Origin: Mucidula mucida
Lineage: Eukaryota; Basidiomycota; Agaricomycetes; Agaricales; Physalacriaceae
NCBI GenBank assembly: GCA_015501055.1
Contig: JADNYV010000029.1
Location: 248,001 to 312,000 of the forward strand
DNA: 64,000 bases
Direction of reading: 5' to 3'
The notes below the pieces were generated by a model. That model did not search any database and was not told the origin of the DNA. It was given only the letters and a program-made list of their open reading frames with translations. Made by a program: the position numbers and the translations under genes. Shown here one piece after another: positions 47,834-60,544 of this stretch. Positions within the stretch are counted from its first letter, which is position 1. Each line of letters opens with the position of its first letter.

Positions 47834-48132
47834 GTGCCTAGAGTTTCGGCGAAAAGTACTAGGGCATCTTGATGGATCATTAAAAGCTGACTGTATCTTA
47901 TTTTCATTTAGTTCATTGCATTTCACCCCACTCAATCCACATTGTATAATGCATTCCTTGAAAGTTTTGGGAGCGAATATTAAACATTTACGTATCATCT
48001 TCAGTCCATGGCGCCCAACATTGCCCATATGCGCGCGTCCGCTAGTCTGGTAGTGAGTACTAATACAGAAAATGCATACAAGTCACCCGTGTTGTACGTG
48101 TAGCAATTAATCTACATCGGTTAGAGCACCGT

Positions 48133-49076
48133 TCAATACCCATTTGTAGCCTTCACTCCTTCCATAATAGCCACCCCAGACGACCTAATGAAAATGTCAA
48201 CACAGCGATCCACGACACTATATAGCACCACTCACGTTCCAATCCTCTCAGCCCCAGCCGCCATCATCTCCCGACACTTTTCCACACTCCTAATCCCCGC
48301 ACTCGCCTTCACTTTAATCCCACTCGCGCGCTTCATCAACGCCACATGCCGCGCACTCGCGCCGCTGCTGCCCACCGCGAACCCCGTGCACGTCTTGACA
48401 AAGTGCGCCCCTGCCTCGGCGGCGATGAGCGATGCGGCGACGATTTCCTCGTCTGTCAAAAAGACAGTCTCCAGTATCACTTTGAGTGGCACGTCCGAGG
48501 TGGTGACGCAGGCGGCGATGTCGGCAAAGACGAGAGCGTAGTCTTTCGAGCGGAGCGCGCCAATGTTGAGCACCATGTCGACTTCGCGGGCGCCGTCGGC
48601 GATGGCTTGGTTCGTTTCGCTGTCGTGGGGTTGCAAGGTTTTGGCTATAGTTTAATGGGAACGCGCACTTACAAGGCCTTTACTTCAGATTTCGACGCGC
48701 CGAGGGGAAACCCGATCACTGCACACGGTATAACGCCAGACCCCGCGAGGCGGCGCGCGACGTGCGGGATGTTCGCCCCGTTCACGCAGCAGGACTAGGG
48801 AATCTCTCAGTAATCAGCGCGCGTGAACAAGTTAACGTTTGGTGGGGAAACCTTGAATTTGTACTGGAGCGCCTCATCACAGAGCTTATCGATATCAGCA
48901 CGCGTCGCGTCTGGTTTCAACAGCGTGTGGTCGATGTAGGATGCGAGACTTGTGTTGTCTGTGTTAGGCCCAGGGAGCACATGTACATGTTGAAAGGGGA
49001 GGTTTGAGGTTTCGTTCAAGATGGCCTTGATCTTGGGTTCGAGCAAGGCAGCCCATTCTGCGTTTGTTCGGTCCAT
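48133..49076 (-). CDS. deoC: deoxyribose-phosphate aldolase
   Basis: Cytosolic class I aldolase splitting 2-deoxyribose 5-phosphate to acetaldehyde and glyceraldehyde 3-phosphate in deoxynucleoside breakdown. Exons 49076-48852, 48794-48673, 48619-48236 and 48184-48133 fit in phase (260 residues; the family has 220-260). The 48672-48620 intron is chosen so that [18 protein letters not shown] is restored. Motifs: [35 protein letters not shown], the Schiff-base lysine in FVKTCTGF (about residue 191), and KASAGIRS (Lys about 220), ending [14 protein letters not shown]. An in-frame ATG at 49139 would add 21 residues; I chose 49076 because [12 protein letters not shown] begins the conserved text. 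Convergent with HSP60. Confidence 0.94.
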
Positions 49077-50058
49077 GGCTCTGTATGAATCGGGGTTGGC
49101 ATCTCGCTGGCTGGATGGCAATCGATGGGCTACGTACACCTAAGTATGGCGATGATGGCAGTTTCTCAAGCATGGAACGGAGGCACATGATGGTCGTGTC
49201 CAGCCTCCAATACACGCCGGCCCGATCGGTTTGCAGTAAGATGCTGGAAAACAAGACTCTGACCTTCGCTATTCCGACCTTGAGATTCAACCCCAGCAGT
49301 CCTTCGAACGTCGTAGCTCACTATCCGCGTCCGCATATCAATACAAACTGAGCCGCGGCGCCGTGCATTCTACAACTTGTGAATCAATTGAATGCTTTAC
49401 GACTACGGCGCTGAAGGAACTTCCTCAACGGAGCTGTAGAAAATGCAAGCATACTCATTGGAATATCAGAGACCCGTCAGGTTATTGTATATATAGAAAC
49501 CAAGGTCATCTCAACCGACCAGAACTTTCGTTTGCGTTCACCGCACCAATTCCTTACTGTCTTCCGGCTCCTACAACGGACTCACAGTTTACCATTTCGC
49601 CGTGCCGTATCCCTCGGAAGGCGATAAAATAGGCAACAATGCTATGAATCTACCCGTGGAGATTGTGTGGCGTAAAGATCAGAACACTTTACTATTTGAC
49701 AGGCTGTGCCGTACGTCTCGAAAGGAACCCTATCCTTCAGAAATACGTTGGTTATGCTTACTGCGTTCCTTGACCAACGTAACACAAAAGTCAACATTCG
49801 AGTCTGCAACAAGGGAGGGAAGGGGGATTAAACTACAACGTGCGGATATAAGTTAACATAGCCCATGAAAGAATGTGTTGTACAACTGGGACGGCGGGGG
49901 GAGGGGATAGGATGAACCGGGGGGCGTGGTATAGGAAAAACAAACAAATCCACAAACAAAAGGACACAAAAACGAAAACGTAGGTATAAATCCTGTGGGG
50001 TAACCAAATCAATGCCATAACCTTCATCCCTCTTCTATCATCAACAACATAATCCTCA
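49077..50058. other. intergenic, promoter of the aldolase
   Basis: No gene is seen in about 1 kb. The left part should hold the aldolase promoter and the right part the 3' flank of the Ser/Pro-rich gene. Short frames lack domains. Confidence 0.4.
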
Positions 50059-51845
50059 TCATAGTGCGATGCCACTCGATCTATACACCATCCCGGTGCC
50101 AGTTCTGGGTTTCAGTCCTGTGGAACCCAGTGGTATCCTGGGAACGGGCACTGGCCGTTCATTGGTAGTATGTGTTCCACTAATTGCTCGCGCGGGCAGT
50201 TTGAGGGCTTTCGGGGCCCCACCGGTGTACATGCTCTTACTTCTCTTCCTCTCTAGGGTATTTAATGGCGATATTCCCATTCGAGACGCCTGGTCCGCCT
50301 GTATCTGTGTCTTGCTGGGTCTGCGTATGCTGCCCGTCCTTGGATTTGGTAAAGAGGGAAGCAATTTGTCTTTGTCTAGGGAAGGCGATGTCGGACTTGT
50401 CGGCGCTTTCGGGGCTTTGAAAACCTCATCCTCCTCCATGAGGCCTTGCTGGAAAGCCTTGTCGAAGCCGCGAATCGTTACTGGAGGATGATTGTAAGAG
50501 GAAGACGTGGACGTGGACGAATTACGTGAACGTGGGGGATGAAACGAAGACAAGGATGACGAGGACGACAGACGCGGCCGAGGAACGCTATATCCAGAAC
50601 TCATCGTCGAACGCCAGCCAGAAGCCAAGCTGGAGGCAGATGAGTGCAAGCGAATGCTCTGGTAATCTTCCGATCCTGCTTCGCTTGCAGAACGACGGAG
50701 ATTAAGTGATGATAATTTCCGCGTAAGCGGTGACGGCGCATCTTCATCCTCACTGGAGGTAACGGTAAGTCCAATGTGTCAACAAGTGCGGTATGAACTT
50801 GCCTGTCGCTCCACCCTAGACCGGTAGTCAACCCTATGCCACCACGCAAGAGTTTGCCATCTTTGTGTCTGACTCTTCGACGCGGGGTGTCACGGGAATC
50901 CTTCAGAATGGAAGATTTGGTCGAATTAGTAGTCACTGATTGAGCTGTCAGGCACCCGTACAAGAGCAAGAAGCAGTTTCTGTCAGACTCACGAACGCTA
51001 ATCGTACTTGCTCTCGGATCAATCCCCTCGTCACTCGTCAATGAATCCATGGACGTCGACTTTGGAAGAAGCTTGGACTTTGGGGAAAGTAGCCCGTGCT
51101 TCACCATGAGGTGACTAGGGTGAGTCGATAAGTCATGCAAGTCGGATAGGCGGCAGAAAACGTACGGAAGCGGAGTGTGCAAATCTAAACTGGAATCCGA
51201 GTCGCTTCCTTCGCCTTCGAGCTGTCTTTCGAGCTCGCCATAATCGTCAATGAAACTATCTTCCCAGGTTGACGCCGCGGTAAACGTGCTACTTCGGTCG
51301 TAGGCCAAACCGATAGGCGATGATGCGCGTCTGCGAGTGGAGGAAGGGGGTCGAGATGTAGACGTAGATCGCGCAGAGAATGTGGTGGAAGCACTGCGGC
51401 GCGGACGCGGTGTCCGAGATATAATATCGGTGATCTCAGGCGAGACGGACCGCCCAGTGGGAATGGAAGACGTGGATTGGGAGAGGGCAATAGGCCGGAC
51501 GCTGCGGTCTGAGAATGTGCTCTTCCAGCTCCGGACGGACTCTCTCTTTGGTGCAGCAGCGGTGGTGGTGGTGGTGGTTAGGGCTTCAAGGTCATCGTCG
51601 TCGTCATCGGCGGGCAAGTCGTGCATGGATATACTGGATATTGAGTCGTCTCTGGTGCCGAGCAGGCGTTGTGCATCGTGCCAGGAGAAACGGGAAGGAC
51701 CTGGCACGGGTGGCAGGGGCGACGCTGGTGGGCGCGACGGCGGTGGATTCGGGGAGACTGGGAGGGACGGCGAGGGCGGGATAAACGAAGGTGGTTCAGG
51801 GAATGACTCTAGCAGGAGAGGGACGCCCGCCGTTCTCCTGGACAT
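50059..51845 (-). CDS. disordered Ser/Pro-rich hypothetical protein
   Basis: Family not recognised. Four exons reconstruct in perfect phase: 51845-51166, 51114-50993, 50944-50803 and 50752-50059, giving 545 residues. The third intron (50802-50753) uses a GC donor (gacag|gcaagt), the usual form of rare GC-AG introns. The protein starts MSRRTAGVPLLLESFPEPP and is Pro-rich. It then has acidic DDDDDDLEA and Thr-run segments and several Ser/Arg patches (RRSASTTFSARSTSTSRPP). Short conserved-looking islands include SFIDDYGELERQLEGEG and VTIRGFDKAFQQGLMEEDEVF. It lacks transmembrane or enzymatic motifs and is probably an intrinsically disordered, phosphorylated regulatory or scaffold protein (inference from composition only). 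Confidence 0.8.
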
Positions 51846-52956
51846 TATCGAGGAGAAGAAAGAGAAATGTCACCGTGACTTGTGACAAAAAGATTTACCG
51901 CCCTTCCATGATATATGCTGTCTCTTCTCTTCCAGAATGGGACTGCCAGCACAAGGTTGCTGTTCGTTATGGCAGTGCCATCGCCCATGCTACGTACATT
52001 CTCCTCGTCTCTGGCGCGTAGCGTTCACTGCACGGATGCACACGGATTTTCCCTTAATTAAGATCTTCCCGGACCTGTCTATCGATCGTCGGCCCCTCTC
52101 TCTCCATGTGGCGCAATCTCCTATGCTCCTATTCTCGCTTTCTCAATTCTCAACTCGCCACGTCGGTATTCAGCACTTTGCACAGTATAGCAGCCCACAA
52201 TACATGACCGGATCTAGCATGACCGGGCTTCATAATCGTCATCCTTGACAACCATTTCCCGTTGCTTGATGTCGAAGCTTCATCTACAGACTATGCCATA
52301 CATGCCGAAATATAAAAGGTTATCTCGTACGTGCAGACGTCCATTTAGGGATATGGCAAGCTTTTCGGCATGGCGGATAGCAGCATGGTACGAAACCTTC
52401 CTCTCCAACTTGCATGTTCTGATGACCTGCAGTATATTCTTCGAATAGTAGAAGCTGCTGCTTTGTGCCCTTCATATCGACTACGGACTTCTCAAGTACG
52501 TAGCTTCCTGGTCAATATAGTGACGGTGAATCCCTCCAGACGGAAGAATTTTAGCGACCTGAACAAATGTCCAGATGTTCCGTAGTCTTACCCCCACATG
52601 GCGCATGGAGCACCTTTCCGCTTGAGCACGCTGCACAGCCTTCGAACGTTGGATTTCCACATAGTCGCCGACGGCATATTCCGAGCATCCTTTGCTTTAG
52701 TACTACCATCGTCTCGCGTTCTCTTCTATACCCATCAGTTTCTTGTTCCGACGCTTTGCTATACTTACAAGATGACCTTTTCTACGTCAATCTTTGCGCG
52801 ATAGCCAATGTCCAAGGACGATCGCTTGTGCGCTCCTTCGCGTTTTTGGATAACCGCAGCGCAAAACGCTATTAATAAAGACATGACGAACGGAGAGGCC
52901 TATATAGAGACCTATGGCTAAATGTTCTGACTTTCTTTGCACTCCTTCCTCTATCC
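51846..52956. other. intergenic between divergent genes
   Basis: No supported gene. A plus-strand frame at 52370-52585 (MADSSMVRNLPLQLACSDDL) and one at 52598-52804 with LRTLDFHIVADG have leucine-rich composition and could be F-box relics, but the evidence is thin. The promoter of the KRE6-like gene should lie in the last 300 bases. Confidence 0.35.
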
Positions 52957-55511
52957 ATGACCTCACGGCGCGGCCACTTTGAAGAGTCCACCGTCAGTCT
53001 GATTTCTCCATCCTCCACGGTCGCGCCACATTGGCCGTCTCCCCAGAATCCTCGGGAATCTTGGGTGCGCGACAAGCTTTTTTCGATTGGTCCAACCATC
53101 TGAAAGTTGATACTAGGGGGACACACGCTACAGCGCTGCTTCAAGAATACAATCGATTTCTGACCAAGTTCTTGATTCTTCTTGGAGCCCTAGCTCGTTT
53201 ATTGAGCATCCTCTAGTTTTCCCTTGGTGCGGACCCACGGACATGGGGATCCAATGTGTCTCCCAACGTAGCCGAGCCCGACGACGAGCTACATTGCCCG
53301 ACGGTCCGGAATGGCAAACTCGTTGAAGATAGCGACATATCCTTTTCCAGCCGCGGGATCGCCAATCTAGGATGCCTATTTATCCTATGCATCGGGATCC
53401 TCATGCTTTTGTGGGGTTTACTCTCTTGCTCTTTGGCTTGACGTCTGATCCCATTTAGCTTGGGTTACCCAGTGTTGTCTTACGTTCAAGAGCGATTAAA
53501 CTCATCCAGCTCTGGCTCTAATTTACTGGGAGCCAATGCAACTGGACAGGTATTTGCTTCTGTGACGATCCTTTCATTTCCTTGTCATGATTAAACATGA
53601 CCTAGATACCTGACATGGGCAACTTTGGGCTTATAGACCGCGACACTCCAGAATCGGCTTACACAAAGACCAGCTATCGGGACGGGTCAAAGTGGGTCCT
53701 GGTATTTTCGGATGAATTCGAGCAAGAAGGAAGGACTTTCTATCCAGGGGAGGATCCATACTGGGAGGCGGTTGACCTTCACTATTGGGTACGTGCCTAC
53801 TTTACTGATCCGAGCTTCTTAACATTGAGCTGTAGTCGACGAACAATTTGGAATGGTATGACCCAGCCGCTATAACCACCGTGGGCGGTGCTTTGAATAT
53901 CACGCTTTCCGCAAAGCCAACCCATGGTCTGGATTACCGAGGAGGTGCGTTCGTTTTCGTACCCTCCAGGACGAGGCGCCTAATCATCTCGCAGGTATGC
54001 TGTCGACATGGTGAATAGCTTCGATCCTCCTCCCAGCTGCAAAGCGGCTGAATTGTAGGGCCCCAGGAACAAGTTCTGCTATACAGGCGGCCTTTTCGAA
54101 GTCGGTGTCCAGCTTCCTGGAGCCGCCGATGTGCAAGGCTTATGGCCAGCCATTTGGACAATGGGTAACCTTGGACGTGCTGGTTATGGTGCTACACTCG
54201 AGGGAACTGTGCGTTGATACCCCCAAAATCCTTTCTCTCTTCCCGTCCTCATACTTGCGAAATTCTAGTGGCCATATTCATACGACGCATGCGACGTTGG
54301 TACCGCAGCTAACCAAACCATCGACGGCAAACCCACCGCGGCGACTACGAGCGGGTACGAATCCTCGAATTACGAGCTGTCTTATCTTCCTGGACAAAGG
54401 CTATCGCGTTGCACGTGCGATGGCGAGAGCCACCCTGGCCCGAAGCACAGCGACGGCACATACGTTGGCCGCGCAGCACCGGAAATTGATATGTTTGAAG
54501 CCCAGGCATGCCACCTCTTCGCAGTCGCGCAGCGGTACTCATTTGTAAACTTCAGGTAACTGACGGTGTTGGTTATGTTTCGCAGTCGGGGCAATGGGCT
54601 GTACGCTAGCTTCTACTTTCTCTTTCTCTCGCCCTCATTGTGATGCATTTAGCCTTTCAACGAAGGCTATGTGTGGGATAATAGCTCGGCCAATTTGATT
54701 ATTACAGATTCTACGGTGTCGACGCTTAATTCTTATATTGGAGGCGATTATCAGCAGTCGACGTCTGTGGTTTCGGAAACGGCGCAAGCGTGTTATCAGT
54801 ATGAAGAGGGGTGCTTTTCAGTATACGCGTTTGAGGTGTGTTATTCAAACTATCAACGTTCGTCGCTCATTTTACTCTTAGTATAAACCTGGTAAGTTGG
54901 CCGCCAGCCAACCTACGTTCGAAATGTTCATTGACGACTGTTAGGCTATGACGCAGATGACGCTGTCAGTAAACGTTCCACTCACTTGACACTCGCATGG
55001 TGCTGATATGCGTACTATAGTATATCAGCTGGGTCAACAACGGTACCCTCACATGGACTATCAACGCCGCTGGAGTGGGTGCTGACACTGGAGTCAACAT
55101 CTCGGCGAGACCGGTTACACAAGAGCCGATGGTATGTAGAGAATTGCACTTCCCCCCCAATCCCTACGCTCATCTCTGTGTCTGCAGTACTTGATCGCGA
55201 ACCTAGGCATGTCCTATAACTTTGGCTCCATCGATTTAGACGACATGGTGTTTCCTGTGTACATGCTCATCGACTACGTGCGTGTATACCAGGATCCCAG
55301 CAATATCAACTTGGGGTGCGACCCGGATGGCTTTCCTACCGCGGAGTACATTAGCACGTAAGTCTTCCTCGACACATGGGTTGCTCGTATGACAAGCTGA
55401 TGGCAATGGCACGAAAGATATCAAGAAGCGTACGTGAACCCCAATCTGACGACATGGGTAGACGGTTACGGACAGACTATCCCAAAAAACTCATTAGTGG
55501 ATGGCTGCTGA
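52957..55511 (+). CDS. KRE6: beta-glucan synthesis-associated protein (GH16, KRE6/SKN1)
   Basis: Type II membrane protein of the secretory path needed for beta-1,6-glucan in the cell wall. Sixteen exons fit in exact phase: 52957-53064, 53117-53167, 53217-53410, 53459-53549, 53606-53788, 53836-53944, 53995-54010, 54067-54208, 54269-54505, 54556-54600, 54653-54835, 54882-54891, 54945-54964, 55021-55131, 55188-55357 and 55418-55511 (587 residues). The cytosolic tail has [11 protein letters not shown] and the PEPDDELH-like family motif (AEPDDELH). A membrane anchor lies near 100-122. The lumenal GH16-like fold has [34 protein letters not shown], the catalytic-type EIDMFE at 370-375, and [12 protein letters not shown] near the end. 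Three exons are 10-20 bases long, and one intron (54506-54555) is GC-AG. KRE6 versus SKN1 cannot be separated. Confidence 0.95.
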
Positions 55512-55715
55512 GACGCAAAAGGACTCTCACATTAATAATAAATCTACTTGACAAACATGAATCTGTAGCATTCTCGACTTCTGTATTAATGAACGTGGAC
55601 AATCCGATGTAACAGCCAATAAATAGAGGATGGCGTTGTAATATCCAAGAAAGCGGAGTACTGGAATCGAGTGGTAGGGAACGACTGTCGTCGAGTCTAA
55701 ATAATAATGTATCTA

Positions 55716-57482
55716 TCACGGCAACATCATACTGGGTATAGATTTTGCGAGGACGCCGACTATTTCGGAATGCTCCGTCCTTCTGACGGTAGTCCCGTCG
55801 AAATAAGTCGAGGTGATCCTAGCTTCCTCAAGCGACCATGTCGGGAAAGTTCGCGACTTCATATCCACCTCGAAAGAACCCTGGAAAACAGTAGTCAGAT
55901 GAGAGGACGCGCGTTCTGTTCCTTAGAGAGACGCACCAAACGAGTCATCCACCTCTCATCATTATCATCTTCTCCTTTGAGTTCTATGATGCGTAGCCAT
56001 ACAGAGTATACACGGGGTACAGAAGACGCAAGAGCGTCGATGAGCTGTGGGTTGAGCGTGTGCACGACGAGATTGAGCGATTCCAGGGACGATGATATGG
56101 CCATGTAGTGCACAAAAGCTTTAAGAAGGACCTTGGCCCCGTCTAGAGATAAATACATGCTGACGCCGTGCACGTCGAGATGCTGCAGGTGATGCACGTG
56201 AGTCGCAGGACGATCTTCGGTAGACCACTGTTGACACGTCAGACTATTACTTGAGGCTGTAAGGAGCCGCACAGACCTGCTCGACAGATAACATGTGGTG
56301 GAAGGCGAGATTGAGGGAAAGCAACGAGGGCGGAAGCCGAGACAGCACCTCCACAACATCCAGCGCAAGCACGTCGACGGTTAACTTCAACTCCTGCAAC
56401 ACGCCACCTTCTTTGCATACGCCTACTAGTTCCCGGAGCTGATCCATGTCGAACGCCAATCCGTCCAGATGAAGGCAGGTTAGGGTATATATGTTTCGAT
56501 CAATAGCAGCAAGTGCTGTCGATAAAGAGGAAGAGGTTATATAGAGGCCAAGGGTCCTCAGCATACCCAAGTTTTCACTCGAGCAGAGAGCGGTAATAGT
56601 ACGGTCCAATCTCTCCACATCGTCATCCAGATCCGTCGCAGCAACGCCCCATTCCACGCTGGAGAGGGTATCTGCGTGTTCATTGTACAGAGAAAGCAAA
56701 ATAGCTTCTTCCAGCGTGGGGAGAACCAGGGATAATCGGGATAGACGGGGAAACGTTAAGAATGACGCGATAGCACCGTTGATACCAACGTGTGACCTGA
56801 TAACCAAGCTCTGCAGATTGATACGGGCGTTGTTGATGAATTGAGAAACGATATGAGATGGATCATCCCCATGGGCGTCGCCCGACCGGTCCAACAAAAA
56901 CTGGACAGAATGCAATGATGGGAATGAATGATGCGCCGCCATTCCCAGCAACGTGCGGAACCGCCCCGCAGGCGCAGACAGATGGAGAACGCAGATGGTC
57001 TGAGCGAACAGCTTCCATGCAGTGGATAGGAATGGGATTAGGTCGTGCGAGAAAATGTGGTCGCGCCAGTTCACGTGAAATTCGTGGACGTTGTGCATGC
57101 CTTCGAGGGCTCCTGTCATAGCACGAATGATTTCGTTTGAAGAATAGATGGTCGACCCGCGGCGGTGGTGCGAAGTGAAGACGGCGTGGGTATCAACATA
57201 GAGGCTCTTGACACGTCTGGCGACAATAGGGTCTCTATTGCGGAATCCTATGTTTAGTGGTCACTGGGTGGAAAGCAGACGTACATACTTAAGGCGCTCC
57301 AAAAGCTCCATTTTGTCGTCGTCAAAGTCGTCGAACTGGATAGTTCTGTACTTTGTATTCATAGCAGCATAGTGTAGTGCGCGGTTGACACCATAGAGAG
57401 TCCGAAGCTGAGCCGCTGGAATGTAGACAGAGATACATTCCCAAATATCATAGGGCAGGAGTATGGAGTCGATCGCCGTCAT
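55716..57482 (-). CDS. F-box/LRR-type protein
   Basis: Four exons in phase: 57482-57289, 57234-56277, 56227-55937 and 55880-55716, giving 535 residues. The start MTAIDSILLPYDIWECISVY is an F-box-like segment followed by RTLYGVNRALHYAAMNTKY. After the first intron the text reads RLKDPIVARRVKSLYVDTHA, a common opening of the LRR part in agaricomycete F-box proteins. Leucine-rich pieces follow (FPSLHSVQFLL, LGMLRTLGLYI, LTCLHLDGLAF, LPPSLLSLNLAF). The last exon (GSFEVDMKSRTFPTW) is placed by frame and splice signals. It differs from the single-exon F-box genes at the left of the window in having introns and is intact. Probable SCF adaptor; substrate unknown. Convergent with KRE6, 204 bases apart. 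Confidence 0.82.
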
Positions 57483-58829
57483 GGTGTATAATCAAGAAAG
57501 ATGGGCGAACGTGTCAACTTGAGTGGTCACCAAGATGAGTATGGGGATATTTAGGAGGATGAGATGATGTTGGGGTTAACGGTCTCAAGATAAGCATCCC
57601 CAAGATAACGCGCGAATGGAGATAAGACAGCGGCGCACACTACTCTCGCTGAAGAGAGAAACAAACAGAGGACAGACACGGAGCTGCATATGGTCCCGCT
57701 TCCCAGCGATCGGGGTGCCATGGACGTTGCAGATTGGGGAAACAGCGATCGCGACTGATGCCGTCTTCGGCGTAATACCACCGTTAGACCCGAAGGCATG
57801 CGCACACTTTCTTGTTCAAAGACCTTCCTTTCGGTCTTTTCAAGGCATACTCTTTCTTCAGTGTCGGCCGGGAAGCCATAGAACTTCCGGCTGAAAGGAC
57901 CGACACGAATCTTTGCAGTTTGTCCAGTTGACCTTCAATCTCCAGTCTCCCACTCAAATATACCCTTCGTTGCCCATATCCTCAAATTTCCGGGCTCCCC
58001 TTCTCACCCTTCGTGCTTGAATGAATCCTTAAATACTAAGGTTGCACAATTCGCTTCTCAACTGCATTGACTGGCTGTGGTGCGTCTGTAGTTGTCTGAC
58101 AATATTCATCGACCTGAGGGTATCTGACCTACGGCAACTGCCTCAGGTCATTTCTCTTGTGCGCGCTATACAGGCTCAGCGCGCCTTGACTTTTCTGAGA
58201 TCTCATTGTATCATACATCGCTTTTCAGCTATGTTTTAGGATGTTGAGTATGTACAATTTTTGTTTCTTGGGACGTTCCCTTCTCTTTGTCGATCCCTCT
58301 ATCTCCTGGCACGAGCGATTCAGGACGCAAGACTGGCCTGAACAATATCCTGTTTCGTGTACTGATGTTAAGTATGCCCAGTGGCATGATTCCTTCAGAG
58401 CCTTTGAGCGACTGTGTATGACATATATGGCACAGATATCATGCTAAGAGGACGTTCTACAAGATCAAGACTCGACTTTTGGTGTCAATTGCGTTCGCGA
58501 AATGTAAATACTCGAGATAGTAGAACTCTTGTCATAGCAGGACGTTCTCAAAACATTGGAGTACAATGCTATACTTATCAACCCGCTATCACGATACAAC
58601 GCACATGCAACGTGCGCTATCCTTTACCTGCCGGCTGTGGTGGTGGTTTGAAATCCATCGTATCGCGTCCGTACGCGGCTCGGACAGTGTTCGGAGATAA
58701 ACAATCACCGGTCTGTACGGTCCGAAGTACGTATTTAAACAGACCATTGAGCGCTGGATCTCTTTTTCTCTTTCTCTCTCTCCTCAACATATTTACACTC
58801 GGAATACAACTCGATTTACTTGAGCAACG
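57483..58829. other. intergenic between divergent genes
   Basis: No supported gene. It holds the promoters of the F-box/LRR gene (left) and URC1 (right). A tatttaaa sequence about 95 bases before the URC1 start may be a TATA element. Open frames are short and domain-free. Confidence 0.4.
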
Positions 58830-60544
58830 ATGCCCGCCGCATCTGAAGCAGTGTTGACCCAGATCCTGGCGCAGCTCGAGACGTTGCAGGTTTCGCAGCA
58901 GACGTTGCAGGCAAAGGTAGATCTATCCAGTTTCCTCTCATATTCACCATGTAACATTGTTAGCTCGATGCGATGACAGAGAACAAGGGGCGACCGATGT
59001 CGGTGAGCCCACCGGCGACGCCTGAGCGGCGAGGGATCCCTATACCCGGAACATCGCCGACGGTGCACGAGTCGTTCAAGGCCTCGTTGGCGTCGGCCAG
59101 TCCCGCCACGAGTCCAACCTCCTCGACCCCCTCGGACAAGGAACGCGAGAGACTCCTTTACCCTGGACGAGTTAACCTCACGAGTACGTCGTTCACCTCG
59201 TGTCAACACTGATGTTTGACGCTCTGCAGCTTACCCCGACCAGCATGGCATCAAGCCTTACCAGATGTCCTGGGGAGAATCCGATCCCGCTACGCGTGGC
59301 CCCGTGATCTGCTCGCGCCTGCCCGGGTCTATCAAGGCGCGAAATGCGCTCGGCGCCCATTCAGGATCCTATTCCATCTACCGTGCCCTCGCCATCGGCA
59401 TGGGCACCCTGTCGCCCACCCACAAGCCAGATTACTCTCTGACAGAGCCCCCAGTCTCCATTCCCCTCCATCCTCAGTGGAAGAATGTCGTCTCGTTTGA
59501 TCCCTGGGGACATCTTGTGCCCACAGTTTTCCGCAGCGAGATTGACTCTGGATTGGATGTGCGGCCCAGTATCGCTGTTACCAAAGCGCATCTCAAGATG
59601 AGCGAGATCGACGAGTGCTCAAGGCGTGGTGAGATTGTCATTGACGGAAACATTGTCTTGAAGAGCCGTCCGCTCATTGACGAACATGGTAATCAGACCG
59701 ATCAGGATCCTGGTGTCGAAGTCAACGTCAGTAAGGCTGCCATTGAGCCCGTCTGGTTCCTTCCTGGCGTCGCTGAGAGGTTCGGCATCTCTGAAAGTCT
59801 GCTACGACGCGCTCTCTTTGAAGAGACTGGCGGCATGTACCCCGAACTCATCACCCGGCCTGATATCAAGGTCTTCCTACCCCCCATCGGTGGCATGACG
59901 GTTTACATCTTCGGCCCGCCTGCGTACATGTCCGACGAGAGTAAGATACTTACTCTTCGTGTCCACGACGAGTGCAACGGTTCAGATGTCTTCGGATCCG
60001 ACATTTGTACATGCAAGCCCTATCTGGTCTACGCCATCGAGGAGTGCATTCGCACCGCGCAAAAGGGCGGTGTGGGTGTTGTCGTTTACTTCCGCAAGGA
60101 AGGTCGCGCTCTCGGCGAAGTGACCAAATATTTGGTGTACAACTTGCGCAAGCGGGGCGGTGATTCCGCAGACAAGTACTTCAAGAGTACAGAGTTGATT
60201 GCCGGTGTAAAAGACATGCGTTTCCAGGCTCTTATGCCCGACGTTCTCCACTGGCTCGGTATTGGAAAGATCGACAACATGGTGTCCATGAGTGACATGT
60301 AAGTCCCATTGTATCTTTCTCCTGGTATTGAGCTGACGTTTCTTTTAGGAAATACGATGCCATCGTCAACAGCGGTATTCCAATCCACAAGCGATATGAT
60401 ATCCCAGACCATCTCATTCCACCCGATTCCCGTGTCGAGATCGACGCGAAGATTGCTGCCGGCTATTTCTCCAGTGGGAAGCAAGTCACTGAACAGGATC
60501 TTGTCAAAACGGTTGGTAGGACTTGGGAAGAGACTGATCATTGA
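58830..60544 (+). CDS. URC1: GTP cyclohydrolase II-like protein, Urc1 type
   Basis: Four exons, 58830-58916, 58964-59183, 59230-60298 and 60349-60544, give 523 residues. The first 100 residues are a short Gln-rich helix and a Ser/Thr/Pro-rich linker. A GTP_CH_N-type domain follows (YPDQHGIKPYQMSWG, RNALGAHSGSYSIYRALAIG, SFDPWGHLVPTVF, GGMYPELITRPDIKVFLPP). The GTP cyclohydrolase II fold comes next, with Zn ligands C-x10-C-x-C (DECNGSDVFGSDICTC, Cys about 352, 363, 365) and the phosphate-binding YFRKEGRALGEV. The N-terminal domain marks the Urc1 branch of uracil catabolism rather than riboflavin Rib1 (established for yeasts; transferred here by architecture). Alanine/leucine in RALGE where classical Rib1 has RGIGL supports this. 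Intact. Confidence 0.93.

Noticed and set aside
48620..48672. A 28-base intron (gtaagt...ctatag) in the aldolase
   Set aside because: Too short and gives the wrong frame; extending to the next AG gives 53 bases and restores the conserved [10 protein letters not shown] text.
50069..51885. Plus-strand frames of 140 and 182 codons over the Ser/Pro-rich gene
   Set aside because: Low-complexity antisense shadows; the minus-strand exons close in exact phase with splice signals.
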